Source: Bog-473 sp963737745 (GTDB taxonomy: Bacteria; Actinomycetota; Acidimicrobiia; Acidimicrobiales; RAAP-2). Taken from it: DNA of 64,000 nt. The first letter of the stretch is position 1. Each line of letters opens with the position of its first letter. Positions 26,042 to 34,571 of the stretch are shown here, one piece after another. Both the position numbers and the translations under genes were made by a program. Location of the stretch: NCBI GenBank assembly GCA_963737745.1, contig CAVTTR010000007.1:372001-436000 (forward strand). The letters are read 5' to 3'. Under the pieces are notes generated by a model that was given only the letters and a program-made list of their open reading frames with translations, had not been told where the DNA came from and did no database searches.

Positions 26042-27765
26042 CCGGTACGGGCCCGGTTCGCAGCCGACACGACCGCAGCCAACGAAGCGTCGAGAATGGA
26101 AGAGTCGCGTCCCACTCCCCACCAGGTCGATCCATCGCGACCGGCACACTCGACATAGGCCACGGCCGAAGCGCCCGAACCCTCGGTCAACGTGTGCTCC
26201 GAGTAGTCCTTCACCTCGAGAACAATACCGAGCTCGCTCGCTATGGCAAAAACGAGCGCATCGATGGGACCATTTCCCTCGCCGACGATCGTCCGATGCT
26301 GCCCGTCCACGAGTAGTTGCGCCGTGACCGAGGTGTGGCCCCCGCCGGTCGTCACCTCACTGCCCACCAGCCGCAGGCCGGCGTCTTCGGGCAAGTAGGC
26401 CTCGGAGAAGACGTTCCACATTTCGCTCTTGCCGATGACGGTCCCGCTCGCTTCGGTGACCGCCTGCACCTTCTTGGAGAATTCGATCTGCAGTCGCCGG
26501 GGCAGATCGAGCCCGTGCTCGGTGTCCATCAGATACGCCACACCGCCCTTACCCGACTGGCTGTTGACCTGAATGATCGCCTCGTAGGTGCGTCCGGTGT
26601 GCTTGGGATCGATGGGGAGATAGGGAACGGCCCACTCCTCGTAGGCCTCCCCGATGGCGCTCATGCCCTTCTTGATGGCGTCCTGATGGGAGCCCGAGAA
26701 CGCGGTGTACACGAGATCCCCGGCGTAGGGGTGGCGCGGATGCACCGGCATGCGTGTGGCGTATTCGGCTACCCGACGCACCTTATCGATGTCGCGGAAG
26801 TCGAGCGTCGGATCGATGCCCTGGGAGAACAGGTTCATGGCCAGCGTCACGATGTCCACGTTGCCCGTCCGCTCTCCGTTGCCGAACAAGGTGCCCTCCA
26901 CCCGATCGGCCCCGGCCAGCACGGCCAGCTCGGCCGCGGCCACCGCCGTTCCCCGGTCGTTGTGCGGGTGCAGGCTCAACACGACCGCGTCGCGGTTCTT
27001 GATGGTGCGGCCGAACCATTCGATGACGTCGGCGTAGACGTTGGGGCTGTACATTTCGACGGTGGCCGGAAGGTTGAGGATCATCGGCTTGTCGTGCGTG
27101 GGCTCCAGCACGTCCATCACCGCCTCGCAAATCTCGACCGCGAACTCAGGTTCGGTGCCCGTGAAGCTCTCGGGTGAATACTCGTAGCGGATTTCCGTCC
27201 CGGGCACCGACTGCTCGAACTTCTTGCAGAGAATGGCGGCGTTGACGGCTATGTCGATAATGCCGGCCTTGTCCAGACCGAAGACGACGCGTCGCTGCAA
27301 GGCGGAGACCGAGTTGTAAAAGTGCACCACGGCGCGCCGAGCCCCCACGAGTGACTCGAATGTCCGCTCGATCAGTTGCTCGCGGCATTGCACCAGCACC
27401 TGGATTTCGACATCGTCGGGAATCATCTCCTCATCGATGATCAGACGTTGGAAGTCGTAGTCGGTCTGCGAAGCCGAAGGAAAACCCACCTCGATTTCCT
27501 TGAACCCGACGTCGATCAAGGTGCGGAACAAGGCCAACTTTCGCTCGGAGTCCATGGGGTCGATGAGAGCTTGGTTTCCATCGCGCAGATCGACACTGGC
27601 CCAGCGCGGCGCCTGCGTGAATTGGCGGTCAGGCCACGTGCGATCACTCAGGACGAGTGGGACGTGTGAGCGGTACTTGTCGAAGTGCATCGGCGACGGG
27701 TCACAGGGCAGGGCCAGGTGACCCCGCTCCATGTCGTCACCACTCCCTTTCTGTGTCGTTGCCAT
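26038..27765 (-). CDS. leuA: 2-isopropylmalate synthase
   Basis: LeuA condenses 2-ketoisovalerate and acetyl-CoA, the committed step to leucine. The 575-aa protein is of the longer LeuA2 type, with SVDLRDGNQALIDPMDSERK, GFKEIEVGFPSASQTDYDF, LSLHPHNDRGTAVAAAELAV (metal HxH) and GTLFGNGERTGNVDIVTLAM, then a C-terminal allosteric domain (SEVTTGGGHTSVTAQLLVDG). ATG 27765 has AAGGAG at proper spacing; an upstream in-frame start exists but lacks support. A leader peptide with three Leu codons and a terminator precede it. GNAT and ade follow with overlap or a short gap. Confidence 0.96.
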   Translation of the reverse strand: MATTQKGSGDDMERGHLALPCDPSPMHFDKYRSHVPLVLSDRTWPDRQFTQAPRWASVDLRDGNQALIDPMDSERKLALFRTLIDVGFKEIEVGFPSASQTDYDFQRLIIDEEMIPDDVEIQVLVQCREQLIERTFESLVGARRAVVHFYNSVSALQRRVVFGLDKAGIIDIAVNAAILCKKFEQSVPGTEIRYEYSPESFTGTEPEFAVEICEAVMDVLEPTHDKPMILNLPATVEMYSPNVYADVIEWFGRTIKNRDAVVLSLHPHNDRGTAVAAAELAVLAGADRVEGTLFGNGERTGNVDIVTLAMNLFSQGIDPTLDFRDIDKVRRVAEYATRMPVHPRHPYAGDLVYTAFSGSHQDAIKKGMSAIGEAYEEWAVPYLPIDPKHTGRTYEAIIQVNSQSGKGGVAYLMDTEHGLDLPRRLQIEFSKKVQAVTEASGTVIGKSEMWNVFSEAYLPEDAGLRLVGSEVTTGGGHTSVTAQLLVDGQHRTIVGEGNGPIDALVFAIASELGIVLEVKDYSEHTLTEGSGASAVAYVECAGRDGSTWWGVGRDSSILDASLAAVVSAANRARTG

Positions 27766-27814
27766 GTGTCTCTCCTTTTCAAGGGTTGTCAGGTCAAACT
27801 GCGGTCGGGCCAAC

Positions 27815-27846
27815 AAAAAACCCCCTGGCCGAGACGGCGCAGGAGG
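27815..27846 (-). terminator. Attenuator terminator upstream of leuA
   Basis: On the minus strand CCTCCTG and CAGGGGG pair around an inner GCCG/CGGC stem, followed by TTTTTT: a strong intrinsic terminator 50 nt before the leuA start. Between it and the leader peptide lies a perfect 9-bp hairpin (27852-27875, AACGAACGC with GCGTTCGTT), 1 nt after the leader stop codon. Confidence 0.8.
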
Positions 27847-27876
27847 TTGCGAACGAACGCGATGTGGCGTTCGTTG

Positions 27877-27915
27877 TCAGGTAAGCAGCAGGCTTGCGGT
27901 CGGGGCAGGTGCCAT
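27877..27915 (-). CDS. leuA leader peptide MAPAPTASLLLT
   Basis: A 12-codon frame ending CTG-CTG-CTT-ACC-TGA: three consecutive Leu codons just before the stop, upstream of leuA. Ribosome stalling there under leucine starvation would change folding of the following hairpins. The ATG is 9 nt from the -10 hexamer, so the leader mRNA is probably leaderless. The apparent GGGAG in front of it belongs to the -10 region. Confidence 0.8.
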   Translation of the reverse strand: MAPAPTASLLLT

Positions 27916-27924
27916 TGAGCACCG

Positions 27925-27953
27925 ATTCTCCCATTGGGAGCACCGACCGTCAA
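27925..27953 (-). promoter_or_regulatory. Promoter of the leuA leader
   Basis: On the minus strand: TTGACG (27953-27948), a 17-nt spacer, GAGAAT (27930-27925), then 9 nt to the leader ATG. The -35 matches TTGACA at 5 of 6 positions and the -10 matches TATAAT at 4 of 6. Confidence 0.65.
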
Positions 27954-27974
27954 GGGCGGACACTCTTCGCACCG

Positions 27975-28358
27975 TCATGTTGAGTCGTCGCCGTTCGTTT
28001 CGTAGTCCTTGCGCCGAGCCTGCATCAGCGATTTCAGGAGGGCGGTCGGCAGCTTGCGATCGTAAGGAAGCTTGATGAAGCCCTCACCGGACTCATAGCC
28101 CGCAGCCTCGACGGAGGCCTTCTGGGTGGCGAAGAACGGCGGCGAGAAGCGCAAGGAACAGTGCTTCTTGAAGTTCTGCAACATCCACAGATTGGTGTTC
28201 TTACCCCGGACATAGACGGGCAGGTTGTACTTCAGCTCCTCCCTGGCCTCGGGGTCGGCGGCGCGGCTCAGCTTCCTGAGCGCCTCGAGGTGTGGCCTCT
28301 GGACATCCTCCAGTTGCGCGAAGTAATCATCGACACTCGACCGCTTGGGCATCGGCAT
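27975..28358 (-). CDS. DUF1801 domain protein (YdhG-like)
   Basis: A 127-aa YdhG/DUF1801 protein, a fold shared with the small frataxin-like Fra protein. Segments are SVDDYFAQLEDVQRPHLEAL, EELKYNLPVYVRGKNTNLW and a C-terminal GEGFIKLPYDRKLP followed by LLKSLMQARRKDY. The exact role is not established for most members; iron or metal handling has been proposed for relatives. It is upstream of the leuA leader promoter on the same strand, with a 21-nt gap to the -35 element. Confidence 0.82.
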   Translation of the reverse strand: MPMPKRSSVDDYFAQLEDVQRPHLEALRKLSRAADPEAREELKYNLPVYVRGKNTNLWMLQNFKKHCSLRFSPPFFATQKASVEAAGYESGEGFIKLPYDRKLPTALLKSLMQARRKDYETNGDDST

Positions 28359-28387
28359 GACTCCAGCGTACTGAGTAGCCTGGCGCG

Positions 28388-28558
28388 GTGGTTCGCCTCT
28401 TCAGCCTCATTGTGCGTCTGGCCCTGCTCGCTGCCCTCGTTGTCGTGGTGCGCGCCGTACGAGCCGATCGAGCGCCACAACGCGCGCTGCAGGGGACACA
28501 ACCCGTGGTGGGCAGCCTTGACACCTGGCCTGAGGTGCCGCGCCGTCCTACAAGCTGA
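28388..28558 (+). CDS. Small single-pass membrane protein, hypothetical
   Basis: A 56-aa frame from GTG 28388: VVRLFSLIVRLALLAALVVV is one transmembrane helix, followed by a basic stretch (RAVRADRAPQRALQ) and a short polar tail. It is divergent from the DUF1801 gene and its stop overlaps the serA stop by 11 nt. Codon composition is GC-rich at third positions like its neighbours, which supports coding. No family recognised. Confidence 0.5.
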   Translation: MVRLFSLIVRLALLAALVVVVRAVRADRAPQRALQGTQPVVGSLDTWPEVPRRPTS

Positions 28559-30119
28559 CGCGGTGGATGTCGAGGATGCCGTCTTCGCCCCGTAACGCGT
28601 CGACCACGGCATTCGGGGTCGACCCCACGGTGGAGATGACCATCATCGCCGTGGCGGCACGAGGGCTTGGTCCGACTGCCATCGACGAGATGGAGATGTC
28701 GGCCATACCCAATGCGGTTCCGACCATCCCGATCATGCCGGGCCGATCGTCGTTGCGCACCACCAGCATGTGGGGGGCCGGCGCCACCTCAACCACGTGA
28801 TCGTCGACCATCACGATGCGCGGCTCGCTCCGGTGCCCGGCCGAGCTCAACGTGCCGGCGAGCGAATGCGACTTGGAACGTAACGTGATGAGCGACTTGT
28901 AGTCGCGCGACGTGGCCGTCGAGACCTCGCGCACTTCAAGACCTCGCTGCTCGGCCAATTGCGGCGCATTCACGTAGGAGACCGGTTCTTCGGTCGAGCC
29001 GCCGAACACGCCCTTGAGGGCGGACAGGGTGAGAATGCCGGTGTTGACCGCCGCCAACTCGCCCTGGCACTCGATCTCGAGGCCATCGGGCAAGCCGTCG
29101 TGCAGGCAGCCGAAGAACCGACCCAGCTGCTCGGCCAGGGGCATGAAAGGGCGCACCACGTCTGACACGTCGCTGGCGGCGACATTGACGGCATAGGGGA
29201 CGAAGTCGCCCGCCAATGCCAGCAGCACCTGCTCGGCGATGGTCACGCCCGCCTTGTCCTGGGCCTCTTCGGTCGACGCCCCGAGATGCGGGGAGACGAC
29301 GACCTGAGGCAACGCGAACAGGGGTGAGTCCGTGCATGGCTCCTTGGCAAAGACGTCGAGACCGGCGCCGGCCACGATGCCGTCACGAATGGCCTCGGCC
29401 AGAGCCTCTTCGTCCACGATGCCACCGCGCGCCGTGTTGATGATCCGGATACCGGGCTTGGCCTTGGCCAGCAGGTCCCGCCCGAAGAGCCCGATCGTCT
29501 CAGGTGTCTTGGGCGTGTGAATGGACACGAAGTCCGCCTCGCCCACCAACTCTTCGATGCCGACCAACCGCACACCCATGGCTTTGGCCCGTTCCGGAGA
29601 GACGAACGGGTCGAAACCGATCAGTTCCATGCCGAAGGCATGGGCGCGCTGGGCGACTAATGACCCGGCCCGTCCCAACCCGACCACACCCAACACCTTG
29701 CCGTGGAGCTCGACACCCTCCCATTTCGAACGCTCCCACCGTCCGGCCACCAAGGAGGCGTGCGCCTGGGGAATGTTGCGGGCCTGGGCCAGCAGGAGGG
29801 CCATGGCCTGTTCGGCCACCGAGAGGATGTTGGAGGTCGGGGCATTGACCACCATCACCCCTCGCTCCGTCGCCGCATTGACATCGACATTGTCGAGACC
29901 CACACCGGCCCGTCCGACCACCTCGAGCGAGGAGCCAGCTTCCAGGACCTCGGCCGTCACTTGGGTCGAAGAGCGAATGATGAGGGCCTGCGCGCCGACA
30001 ATGGCACCCAGCAACTCCTCGGGACTCAATCCCTCCGAGACGATGACCTCATGGCCGGCCTTGGCCAGCAAGTCGAGCCCGCTTTGGGCGATCTTTTCCG
30101 TTACGAGCACACGTGCCAC
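28548..30119 (-). CDS. serA: D-3-phosphoglycerate dehydrogenase
   Basis: SerA oxidises 3-phosphoglycerate, starting serine synthesis. The 523-aa protein is the long actinobacterial type: substrate domain (RSSTQVTAEVLEAGSSLEVV, GRAGVGLDNVDV), nucleotide motif VLGVVGLGRAGSLVAQRAHA, catalytic INTARGGIVDEEAL and SPHLGASTEEAQDKAG, then the intervening domain (about residues 310-445) and a C-terminal ACT domain (HMLVVRNDDRPGMIGMVGTA) for serine feedback. It starts 82 nt downstream of the aminotransferase stop. Confidence 0.96.
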   Translation of the reverse strand: MARVLVTEKIAQSGLDLLAKAGHEVIVSEGLSPEELLGAIVGAQALIIRSSTQVTAEVLEAGSSLEVVGRAGVGLDNVDVNAATERGVMVVNAPTSNILSVAEQAMALLLAQARNIPQAHASLVAGRWERSKWEGVELHGKVLGVVGLGRAGSLVAQRAHAFGMELIGFDPFVSPERAKAMGVRLVGIEELVGEADFVSIHTPKTPETIGLFGRDLLAKAKPGIRIINTARGGIVDEEALAEAIRDGIVAGAGLDVFAKEPCTDSPLFALPQVVVSPHLGASTEEAQDKAGVTIAEQVLLALAGDFVPYAVNVAASDVSDVVRPFMPLAEQLGRFFGCLHDGLPDGLEIECQGELAAVNTGILTLSALKGVFGGSTEEPVSYVNAPQLAEQRGLEVREVSTATSRDYKSLITLRSKSHSLAGTLSSAGHRSEPRIVMVDDHVVEVAPAPHMLVVRNDDRPGMIGMVGTALGMADISISSMAVGPSPRAATAMMVISTVGSTPNAVVDALRGEDGILDIHRVSL

Positions 30120-30201
30120 CGCGGTGGTCTCCTCACTACCCCCTGGACATTTGGTATTGCAGTTTGTGTCTGGTGCTGCAGTTCAGTCTGTCGCCTCGAT
30201 G

Positions 30202-31434
30202 TCAATCCGTGGCTTCGGCGAAGAAATCGGCCAAACGGGTGACGCCTTCGACCATGTCATCAAAGCCCAATGCATAGGACATGCGGAAGAATCCCGGTGC
30301 GCCAAAGGCTTCCCCCGGCACCACGGCGACCTTGGCCTCGACGATGCAGAGCTCGGCCAGTTCAGCGCTGGTCGTCGCCCGCTGTCCGCGAAAGGATTTG
30401 CCGAGGAGTCCCTTGACCGATGGAAAAGCGTAGAAGGCGCCCTGCGGTTCCACACAGACGACATCGTCGATCTCGTTGAGCATGCGATGGATGGTCAGAC
30501 GGCGGCGGTCGAAGGCGGCCCGCATCATCACCACGTCATCGAGGCCGCCTGCCACCGCCGCAAGCGCGGCACGCTGGGACACGTTCGAGACGTTCGAGGT
30601 CTCGTGACTCTGAATGTTGGTCGCGGCCGTTATCGCGTCGACGGGTCCGATGAGCCACCCCACCCGCCACCCCGTCATGGCATACGTCTTGGCCACACCG
30701 TTGACAATGAGACAACGGTCGGCCAACTCCGGCACCAGAACGGGCATCGAGTGGTGCTCCGCCCCTCCGTAAACCAGGTGTTCGTAGATCTCGTCCGTCA
30801 ATACCCACAAACCACGTTCGACGGCCCAGCGCCCGATCGCTTCGATCTCTTGGCGCGGATAGACGGCGCCGGTCGGGTTCGACGGTGACACGAAGAGCAG
30901 TGCCTTTGTCCGCGGTGTGAGCGCCGCCTCGAGGTCCTCGACCGAGGATCGAAAGCCCGAACTCTCATCGGAAGCCACCATGACGGGCACGCCACCGGCC
31001 AGGGCGATCGACTCGGGGTACGTGGTCCAAAAGGGGGCGAGGACGATGATTTCGTCACCGGGGTCGCACAAGACGGCGAAGGCATTGGCAATGGCCTGCT
31101 TCCCGCCGTTGGTCACCAGTACCTGCTGAGGTGTCACCGAGAAGTGCGAGTCGCGCAACGTCTTGGCGGCCAGCGCCTCCCGCAAGTCGGGCAGCCCGCC
31201 CGTCGGGGTATAGCGATGGTTCGACGGGTCACGGCAGGCCTCGACGGCAGCCTCAACGATGTGGACCGGGGTCGGAAAGTCGGGCTCGCCCGCCCCGAAT
31301 CCGATGACATGCTCGCCAGCCGCTTGCAGTGCCTTGGCCTTGGCATCCACCGCAAGGGTGGCGGAGGGCGCCACCGCGGCGGCGCGTCGTGAGATTCGGC
31401 GATGCTGGGTCGGCGCGTCGGGAGTCGTCGTCAC
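30202..31434 (-). CDS. aspC: Pyridoxal-phosphate aspartate aminotransferase
   Basis: A 410-aa fold-type I aminotransferase of the AspAT Ib group. Motifs are VIGFGAGEPDFPTPVHIVEA, NHRYTPTGGLPDLREALAAK, LVTNGGKQAIANAFAVLCDP, FVSPSNPTGAVYPRQEIEAI, VLTDEIYEHLVYGG, VNGVAKTYAMTGWRVGWLIG (PLP Lys) and FFRMSYALG with the carboxylate-binding Arg. It probably makes aspartate, though alanine or aromatic activity is possible. GTG 31434 is the only good start; it lies 19 nt from the serC start on the other strand. Confidence 0.9.
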   Translation of the reverse strand: MTTTPDAPTQHRRISRRAAAVAPSATLAVDAKAKALQAAGEHVIGFGAGEPDFPTPVHIVEAAVEACRDPSNHRYTPTGGLPDLREALAAKTLRDSHFSVTPQQVLVTNGGKQAIANAFAVLCDPGDEIIVLAPFWTTYPESIALAGGVPVMVASDESSGFRSSVEDLEAALTPRTKALLFVSPSNPTGAVYPRQEIEAIGRWAVERGLWVLTDEIYEHLVYGGAEHHSMPVLVPELADRCLIVNGVAKTYAMTGWRVGWLIGPVDAITAATNIQSHETSNVSNVSQRAALAAVAGGLDDVVMMRAAFDRRRLTIHRMLNEIDDVVCVEPQGAFYAFPSVKGLLGKSFRGQRATTSAELAELCIVEAKVAVVPGEAFGAPGFFRMSYALGFDDMVEGVTRLADFFAEATD

Positions 31435-31453
31435 GGCTGTAATGATTTCATAC

Positions 31454-32597
31454 GTGACCGAGACCCCCGACATCATCATCCCTCCCCAACTCCTCCCGAG
31501 CGACGGCCGCTTCGGCGCCGGGCCGTCGAAGGTACGACCCGAGCAGGTGGCCGCATTGTCCGAGGTCACGACGACATACCTCGGCACCAGCCATCGTCAG
31601 AAGACCGTCAAATCTCAGGTAGGACGGGTGCGGGCCGGCTTCCGCCAGCTCTTCTCCCTTCCCGACGGCTACGAGGTCGTCCTGGGCAACGGTGGGACCA
31701 CCTGCTTCTGGGATGCCGCCACGTTCGGCCTGATCGAGGCGCAGAGCCAGCATCTCAGCTTCGGAGAATTCTCCTCGAAGTTCGCCGCCTGTGCCGCCGC
31801 GGCCCCCCACCTCAAAGACCCCCAGATCATTGAGTCCGTGGCCGGGACCCACCCCCTCCCGGTGGCAGACAGTGGCGTGGATCTCTATGCCCTGACCCAC
31901 AACGAGACCTCAACCGGGGTGGCCATGCCAATTCGCCGTCCCGCCGGAGCGGCTCTCCCGGCCGATGGGGGCGGGCTGGTGGCGGTGGACGCCACTTCGG
32001 GCGCCGGTGGACTCCGGGTGGAGGCCGGTGAGTTCGACGCCTACTACCTGGCTCCCCAGAAATGTTTCGCCAGCGACGGCGGCCTTTGGATTGCCCTCAT
32101 GTCGCCGGCCGCCCTGGAGCGGGTGGAACGGATCTCCGCCTCGGGTCGCTGGATCCCCGCTTTCTTGGACCTCAAGACGGCGGTCGACAATTCGGTACTC
32201 GATCAGACCTACAACACCCCGGCGCTGGCCACCATCTATCTGCTGGCTGAGCAGCTCGACTGGATGAACGGCAACGGTGGCCTGGAGTGGACCACGTCTC
32301 GGTGCGACCGCTCGGCCGAAATCCTCTACACCTGGGCCGAACAGTCCGATTTTGCCCGGCCGTTCGTGGAGAACCCATTGCAACGCAGCCATGTTGATCG
32401 GCACCATCGACTTCGTTGACGCGGTGGACGCAGCTGCGGTGGCCACAGTCCTGCGGGCCAACGGCATCGTCGATACCGAGCCTTATCGCAAGCTCGGTCG
32501 CAATCAGCTCCGCATCGCCATGTTCCCTGCCATCGAGCCCGATGACGTCGCCTCGCTGTGCGCGTGCATCAACTACATCGTTGGGGCGCTGGCCTGA
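31454..32597 (+). CDS. serC: Phosphoserine aminotransferase (frameshifted)
   Basis: SerC converts 3-phosphohydroxypyruvate to phosphoserine. Visible are LLPSDGRFGAGPSKVRPEQV, TSHRQKTVKSQVGRVRAGF, EVVLGNGGTTCFWDAATFGL, YYLAPQKCFASDGGLWIALM (PLP Lys) and the C-terminal NGIVDTEPYRKLGRNQLRIA. The last 65 residues are in another frame; one extra base near 32390-32400 separates NPLQRSHV from IGTIDFVDA. I prefer GTG 31454, because TGTAAT 10 nt upstream is a good -10 for a leaderless start; ATG 31442 overlaps that box. Corrected length is about 380 aa. Confidence 0.88.
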
Positions 32598-32600
32598 GGC

Positions 32601-32648
32601 TTCGACTTCGACTTCGACTTCGACTTCGACTTCGACTTCGACTTCGAA
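32601..32648. repeat. Hexanucleotide tandem repeat (TTCGAC)7 plus TTCGAA
   Basis: Seven exact copies of TTCGAC followed by TTCGAA fill most of the 57-nt spacer between the convergent serC and DUF2277 genes. The array is flanked by GAGGC on the left and GCCTC on the right, which could pair. It may act as a bidirectional terminator-like structure or simply be a slippage-prone microsatellite. Confidence 0.9.
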
Positions 32649-32654
32649 GGAGCC

Positions 32655-32909
32655 TCAACCGGCGCGAGCCGCGATACGCCGCAAGGGGGGCAGTGTCGGC
32701 GGCGGCTGTTGGCGTGGTGGCAACGCCGCCAACAGCTCCACGGTGGCGGCCGTCACCAGACCAACGGCGCGCTCGAATGCCTCTTCGGTGCGCGGTGCGG
32801 TCTTTTGCACTCCGCTCACCTTGCGCACGTACTGACGGGCCGCCGCTTCGATCTCCTCGGGCGTGGCGGAAGGTTGAAGTCCTCTGAGGGTGGTGATATT
32901 TCGGCACAT
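32655..32909 (-). CDS. DUF2277 domain protein
   Basis: An 84-aa protein starting MCRNITTLRGLQPSATPEEI at ATG 32909, the invariant opening of the DUF2277 family, which is common in actinobacteria and has no known function. The helical segment AARQYVRKVSGVQKTAPRTE follows, with an Arg/Pro-rich tail. It is convergent with serC across the hexanucleotide repeat. Confidence 0.88.
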   Translation of the reverse strand: MCRNITTLRGLQPSATPEEIEAAARQYVRKVSGVQKTAPRTEEAFERAVGLVTAATVELLAALPPRQQPPPTLPPLRRIAARAG

Positions 32910-33140
32910 ATACAAAGGCTACGACGCTCCGGGGCGCCGGGGTGCCGCCCACATCGTCGGCTGACCCGTTCTCGTAGCCCGAGGGGACATCAACCGGGAA
33001 GCGGGCCTCGGTGATCTTGGTCACTGACATGGGGGGCGCGGAGCTCCGGCAATCAATTTCGAAAAAACCGACCGCGCCGCATCGTTTTCTGAAAACAACC
33101 CTCGGCGCTCCTCCCGCAGATCCGATTGCCGGCCATGGGG

Positions 33141-34013
33141 TCAGGGTACGAACGCCTCGGCTCCGCGCGTGATGAGAAGGTCGCCCGAAACGCTGCGCAG
33201 CGTGAGTGCAACGCGGGGGTGGGTCCCATCGGAAACGGGGCATTCGTCCAAGGGAATGTCCGAGTGCACGGAACCGGATATGGATTCCGCATCGACGCCC
33301 AGTGTCGCCCCCCGGGCGATCCCCACCTCGATCTTGCCCGAAACCGAGCGAATGTGAACATTGCCCTCGGTCACGGAGAGCACCTGGACATCTCCCGAGA
33401 CGCCCGTCACCCGGACATCTCCCGCCACGTCTCCCAACCTGACTTCTCCCGAGGTGGCGCGGATGTCGATTTCCGCCGTGGCCGCCCCTACCTCGATGTC
33501 GCCCGACGTCGTCGCCACCGACACGGCGCCGTCAGCACGGACGCAGCGAAGACCGCCCGAGGCCGAATGTACGCGTAGCGGGCCATCGACCGTACCGATC
33601 TCGACGTCGCCGCTCGCCGACTTGGCCCGCAGATCCGCCACGTCGTCGGCGGTCAGTGACCCGCTCGCTGTCTTGAAGTCGACCTGCCCGAACGACCCGT
33701 TGAGCTCGAGGTCCGCCGAGGCGGACACCACGCGGACATCGCTTCCCGGCGGCACCTCGACCCGCACGCTCACCGCATTGCGGCGGATGAACTTCATGCC
33801 GCGCACCCGTGGGACCCGCACGACGAGGATGTCGCGTGAGGCGTGGGGACGACACTCGACCGTCGCCCTCTCGACCAGTTCCGCGCTGCCGGGAGTGTCC
33901 GCCGTCAGCTCCACGTGCGAGGTCGATCCCTGGCGCGCCGTGAGTGCGGTCACGCCAACGTCGTTGTGCACAAAAACCATGACTCGGTGCGGTGTGTCAA
34001 ATGTTTTTTCCAC
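33141..34013 (-). CDS. DUF4097 beta-helix repeat protein
   Basis: A 290-aa protein from GTG 34013 (AGGAAAGGAT upstream). The N-terminal domain starts EKTFDTPHRVMVFVHNDVGV. From about residue 110 it consists of short repeats such as SASGDVEIGTVDGPLRVHSA and TSGDIEVGAATAEIDIRATS, the parallel beta-helix pattern of the DUF4097 family. There is no signal peptide or membrane segment, so the product is likely cytoplasmic. It follows an RHH regulator by 17 nt and the two form an operon. Function unknown. Confidence 0.85.
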   Translation of the reverse strand: MEKTFDTPHRVMVFVHNDVGVTALTARQGSTSHVELTADTPGSAELVERATVECRPHASRDILVVRVPRVRGMKFIRRNAVSVRVEVPPGSDVRVVSASADLELNGSFGQVDFKTASGSLTADDVADLRAKSASGDVEIGTVDGPLRVHSASGGLRCVRADGAVSVATTSGDIEVGAATAEIDIRATSGEVRLGDVAGDVRVTGVSGDVQVLSVTEGNVHIRSVSGKIEVGIARGATLGVDAESISGSVHSDIPLDECPVSDGTHPRVALTLRSVSGDLLITRGAEAFVP

Positions 34014-34030
34014 GGAATGGATCCTTTCCT

Positions 34031-34480
34031 TCAACTCGTCCCGTAGCCGCGCAGGCGCGAGCGGCCATGGCTTGGACGGGGCTTGGCCGTCGCCCCCCGT
34101 TCGAGGGCACGCAAGATCCAGCTGTTCACCGACAATCCCTCACGCCCAGCGCTCTCTTCCACCTTGGCTTTGAGCTGCTCGGACAGGCGCAGTGTGATGC
34201 GAGCCGACTGCTCGGCCTCGGGTTCGGGTACGGGTGGACTCTCGCCGACGTAGGCGAAGTCGACTTCGTCGCCCACGAGACGGATCTCGACATGGCCGTC
34301 GGGAAGTTCAGCTGACACCTCAGCCACCACATCGGTCAGCAGGTCGAGGATCCGGCTCGAGGCCGATCGGGCCAGGATCGCCGCCATGCGGTCGGCCACT
34401 TCGCCCACCGTTTCGTCGCCGAGCTCGCCGATGGCGGCCACGTCGGATCGGAGTCCCTCGACCACCAGCGACATCTTCAT
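34031..34480 (-). CDS. Ribbon-helix-helix (HicB/Arc-type) regulator
   Basis: A 149-aa protein. The C-terminal part (about residues 90-130) is a ribbon-helix-helix domain: ARITLRLSEQLKAKVEESAG then GLSVNSWILRALERG. The N-terminal 85 residues form a separate acidic domain with GHVEIRLVGDEVDFAYVG. It is sometimes annotated as a HicB-like antitoxin, but no toxin gene is adjacent; the neighbour is DUF4097. A palindromic operator abuts its start codon, which suggests autoregulation. A second ATG lies two codons in. Confidence 0.8.
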   Translation of the reverse strand: MKMSLVVEGLRSDVAAIGELGDETVGEVADRMAAILARSASSRILDLLTDVVAEVSAELPDGHVEIRLVGDEVDFAYVGESPPVPEPEAEQSARITLRLSEQLKAKVEESAGREGLSVNSWILRALERGATAKPRPSHGRSRLRGYGTS

Positions 34481-34510
34481 GATGTCATGATGACATCATC
34501 TTGATGTCAT
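34481..34510. promoter_or_regulatory. Operator-promoter of the RHH/DUF4097 operon
   Basis: A perfect 17-bp palindrome GATGTCAT-G-ATGACATC (34481-34497) is followed by a third copy of GATGTCAT at 34503-34510. On the minus strand TTGTTA (34515-34510), a 17-nt spacer and CATCAT (34492-34487) give a promoter about 6 nt before the ATG, so the transcript is likely leaderless. The repeats cover the -10 and spacer, where a ribbon-helix-helix protein would block RNA polymerase. Confidence 0.65.
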
Positions 34511-34571
34511 AACAAGGCCGAGACCGAACATCGGTCCTACCAGGGAAAAATGGCGGTGAGAAGGGGGTGCG

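Noticed and set aside
27916..27940. GGGAG upstream of the leuA leader read as a Shine-Dalgarno site
   Set aside because: It overlaps a -10 hexamer at the same fixed distance as in the other two leaders, and the ilvB leader has no such purine run, so leaderless initiation fits better.
32601..32648. TTCGAC array considered as a CRISPR
   Set aside because: Unit of 6 bp with no spacers; it is a simple tandem repeat.
34031..34480. Classical HicAB toxin-antitoxin pair
   Set aside because: No HicA or other toxin gene is adjacent; the partner is a DUF4097 beta-helix protein.
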